Source: Selenomonadaceae bacterium (lineage in GTDB: Bacteria > Bacillota > Negativicutes > Selenomonadales > Selenomonadaceae). From it: DNA of 45,252 bases. Under the pieces are notes generated by a model that saw only the letters and a program-made list of their open reading frames with translations, had not been told where the DNA came from and did no database searches. The position numbers were made by a program, and so were the translations under genes. Where the stretch lies: NCBI GenBank assembly GCA_017446845.1, contig JAFSOQ010000062.1, forward strand, positions 1 to 45,252, read 5' to 3'. Shown one piece after another: positions 43,814-45,252 of this stretch; position 1 is the stretch's first letter, and the number at the start of each line of letters is the position of its first letter.

Positions 43814-44179
43814 TTACTTCAAAGTCGTGATAATCAAGCCGCCGATAGCAGCCATAATCGCTCCGACGCCTATCATTGTTTGAACAAAATTACTGTGTAA
43901 TTGCTTTGTAAACTCTTTAGCGTTATCGTCGATTTTTTTATCCATATCGTCGAATTTCTGATAAAAGCGTTGATTCATTTCTTTCATTTCGGCGTTCTGT
44001 TTTTCTTGCAAAGATTTCATTTCGGCATCATGTTTGGCTTGCATTGCGTCCTGTCTTTCCCACAAGCGACGCATATCTTCGCGCTGTTCTTTAAGTTCTT
44101 GCATGAAGGAATTAAACTTCTCATCTTGCAGAGCCAACTTAGTTTTAATTTCCACGTTAAATTTTTCTTGTTCAGTCAT
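43814..44179 (-). CDS. Coiled-coil protein with C-terminal membrane anchor
   Basis: 121 residues. A long charged heptad-rich helix (residues about 5-95, EQREDMRRLWERQDAMQAKH and following) is followed by a hydrophobic segment TMIGVGAIMAAIGGLIITTL to the C-terminus. It resembles tail-anchored or XhlA-like proteins; function unknown. Its tail closely matches the partial protein at 1-125. It is transcribed in the same direction as the restriction-modification gene 28 bases downstream, so the two are probably one operon. Start ATG complement 44177-44179 with AAAGGCGG upstream. Confidence 0.75.
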   Translation of the reverse strand: MTEQEKFNVEIKTKLALQDEKFNSFMQELKEQREDMRRLWERQDAMQAKHDAEMKSLQEKQNAEMKEMNQRFYQKFDDMDKKIDDNAKEFTKQLHSNFVQTMIGVGAIMAAIGGLIITTLK

Positions 44180-44209
44180 TTCAATCGCCGCCTTTCAATT
44201 TTTTTGTCA

Positions 44210-44218
44210 ATTATAACA
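44210..44218 (-). promoter_or_regulatory. Extended -10 promoter upstream of the coiled-coil gene
   Basis: On the minus strand TGTTATAAT (complement 44210-44218) is an extended -10 (TGnTATAAT). No good -35 is seen at 17 bases, which is usual for extended -10 promoters. It lies about 30 bases before the start codon. Confidence 0.5.
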
Positions 44219-44230
44219 TAAGGCAATCAA

Positions 44231-44268
44231 AAAGGCACTTCCCCGAATTCGAGGAAATGCCTTTGTTT
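44231..44268. terminator. Intrinsic terminator after enolase
   Basis: AAAGGCA (44231-44237) pairs with TGCCTTT (44258-44264), with partial inner CC/GG pairing. On the minus strand it is followed by TTTTTGATTG, as expected at the end of the enolase gene. The plus side has TTTGTTTTA. Confidence 0.8.
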
Positions 44269-44298
44269 TAGTCAGATGTTAAGTTGCCGACGAATTAA

Positions 44299-45252
<954 letters not shown>

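Overview
The window looks like chromosomal DNA of an anaerobic, fermentative Bacillota (Firmicutes) bacterium, most likely a member of the Negativicutes/Selenomonadales. This placement is an inference. It rests on strong AGGAGG-type ribosome binding sites with many TTG/GTG starts, on the gene set (glutaminyl-tRNA synthetase, LL-diaminopimelate aminotransferase, an AhbA/AhbB siroheme decarboxylase pair, a HydF-type GTPase), and on protein flavour. No rRNA is present. One tRNA (Ser, GCT) is visible.

Layout. 1-8.2 kb (+): the tail of a coiled-coil/membrane protein, glnS, a methyltransferase, a small unknown gene, an ArsB/NhaD-type transporter, a glycosyltransferase-like gene, a PHP phosphatase, a stand-alone HydF-like GTPase and an exported protein. 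A 330-base convergent gap follows, holding a tmRNA-like 5' motif. 8.2-13.4 kb (-): PhoU-like protein, TrkA, a radical SAM/B12 protein, and DUF4931 and DUF169 proteins. 13.4-14.4 kb is a graveyard with an IS4-type transposase relic and a frameshifted gene. 14.4-29.2 kb: dapL, tRNA-Ser, then a long minus-strand galactoside cluster (melB-type permease, galK, galE, galT, lacZ, alpha-galactosidase, galM) with a divergent AraC regulator and a lacA-type acetyltransferase. Together these would import alpha- and beta-galactosides, hydrolyse them and feed galactose through the Leloir pathway. 29.5-31.1 kb: a hydrolase-merR operon with a textbook MerR operator. 31.2-36 kb (+): D,D-carboxypeptidase, C_GCAxxG protein, a lipase-like protein lacking its serine, and a 6-phospho-beta-glucosidase. 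36.5-39.9 kb (+): engB, ahbA, ahbB, pyrG. 40.3-45.25 kb (-): a single-chain restriction-modification enzyme, a coiled-coil/membrane protein and a 5'-truncated enolase.

Two patterns stand out. (1) Two intergenic loci (36.0-36.5 kb and 39.9-40.27 kb) each contain a very small hydrophobic peptide gene on the minus strand with a strong ribosome binding site, plus a short plus-strand RNA gene with its own promoter and terminator. The 5' part of each RNA repeats, and so is complementary to, the start-codon/ribosome-binding region of the neighbouring peptide mRNA. This is the architecture of type I toxin-antitoxin systems. An extra RNA-only copy sits beside the first locus, and the second abuts the restriction-modification gene. 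(2) A heptanucleotide repeat family (GGAATTA, TTAGGAG, GGAATTG and variants) fills at least seven gene junctions. In several of them it supplies the stop codon of one gene and the ribosome binding site or start region of the next. One array is expanded to 16 perfect copies just upstream of the lipase-like gene, and others form long hairpins in the galactose cluster.
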